Assembly (NCBI GenBank): GCA_003151875.1
Contig: PLYW01000367.1
Location: 1 to 13,563, forward strand
DNA: 13,563 nucleotides
DNA from: Acidobacteriaceae bacterium
GTDB taxonomy: Bacteria > Acidobacteriota > Terriglobia > Terriglobales > Acidobacteriaceae
Direction of reading: 5' to 3'
Positions 13,503-13,563 of the stretch are shown here, piece after piece (the stretch's first letter is position 1; every line of letters starts with the position of its first letter). The translations under genes were made by a program, and so were the position numbers. The notes below the pieces were generated by a model. The model made no database searches. It was not told the DNA's origin and saw only the letters and a program-made list of their open reading frames with translations.

Positions 13503-13563
13503 ACTTTCATTCATCCTTCCTGGAACTCGAGATCTTTCGCCTGTTTGGGATGCCCCATCAAAC

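Overview
The window reads as a piece of a chromosome from a GC-rich bacterium, most likely an acidobacterium (Terriglobia / Koribacter-like). That placement is inference. It rests on the style of the PEP-CTERM tail at the right end, the small YjzC-like zinc-site protein, and interspersed hairpin repeats of a kind I associate with such genomes. All genes run on the + strand except the last one.

Positions 1-2135 hold the tail of an unidentified gene and a two-domain ArsA/Get3-type ATPase. Positions 2278-9495 form a gas vesicle (gvp) gene cluster in two blocks. The first block is gvpL, gvpS, a second GvpF/L-family gene and gvpK, tightly overlapped, followed by a small metal-site protein. A non-coding stretch of about 280 bp comes next, with dyads and a near-consensus sigma-70-type promoter (TTGACA, 17 bp, TAGGAT). 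The second block is gvpJ, gvpA (the shell protein), a soluble PAS-type histidine kinase, a receiver-only response regulator, a third GvpF/L-family gene and gvpG. No gvpN-like AAA+ gene is visible here, so the only assembly-type ATPase in view is the ArsA/Get3-like protein.

Positions 9688-12659 carry a membrane-quality-control type group: a long NfeD protease, its slipin (stomatin) partner and a SPOR-domain membrane protein. A PEP-CTERM exported protein lies on the - strand at 12795-13502 and faces its own intrinsic terminator.

The most interesting points are: (1) a two-component system embedded in a gas vesicle operon, with the regulator gene overlapping gvpF; (2) a Get3-like duplicated ATPase with a CxxC pair in each half, sitting at the head of the cluster; (3) a hairpin repeat element that has become an in-frame linker between the two halves of that ATPase; (4) a GvpA with an arginine-rich tandemly repeated C-terminal tail, and basic tails on several other Gvp proteins; (5) a dyad just upstream of the gvpJ-gvpA promoter. 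Families were assigned from remembered sequence signatures; no search was run.
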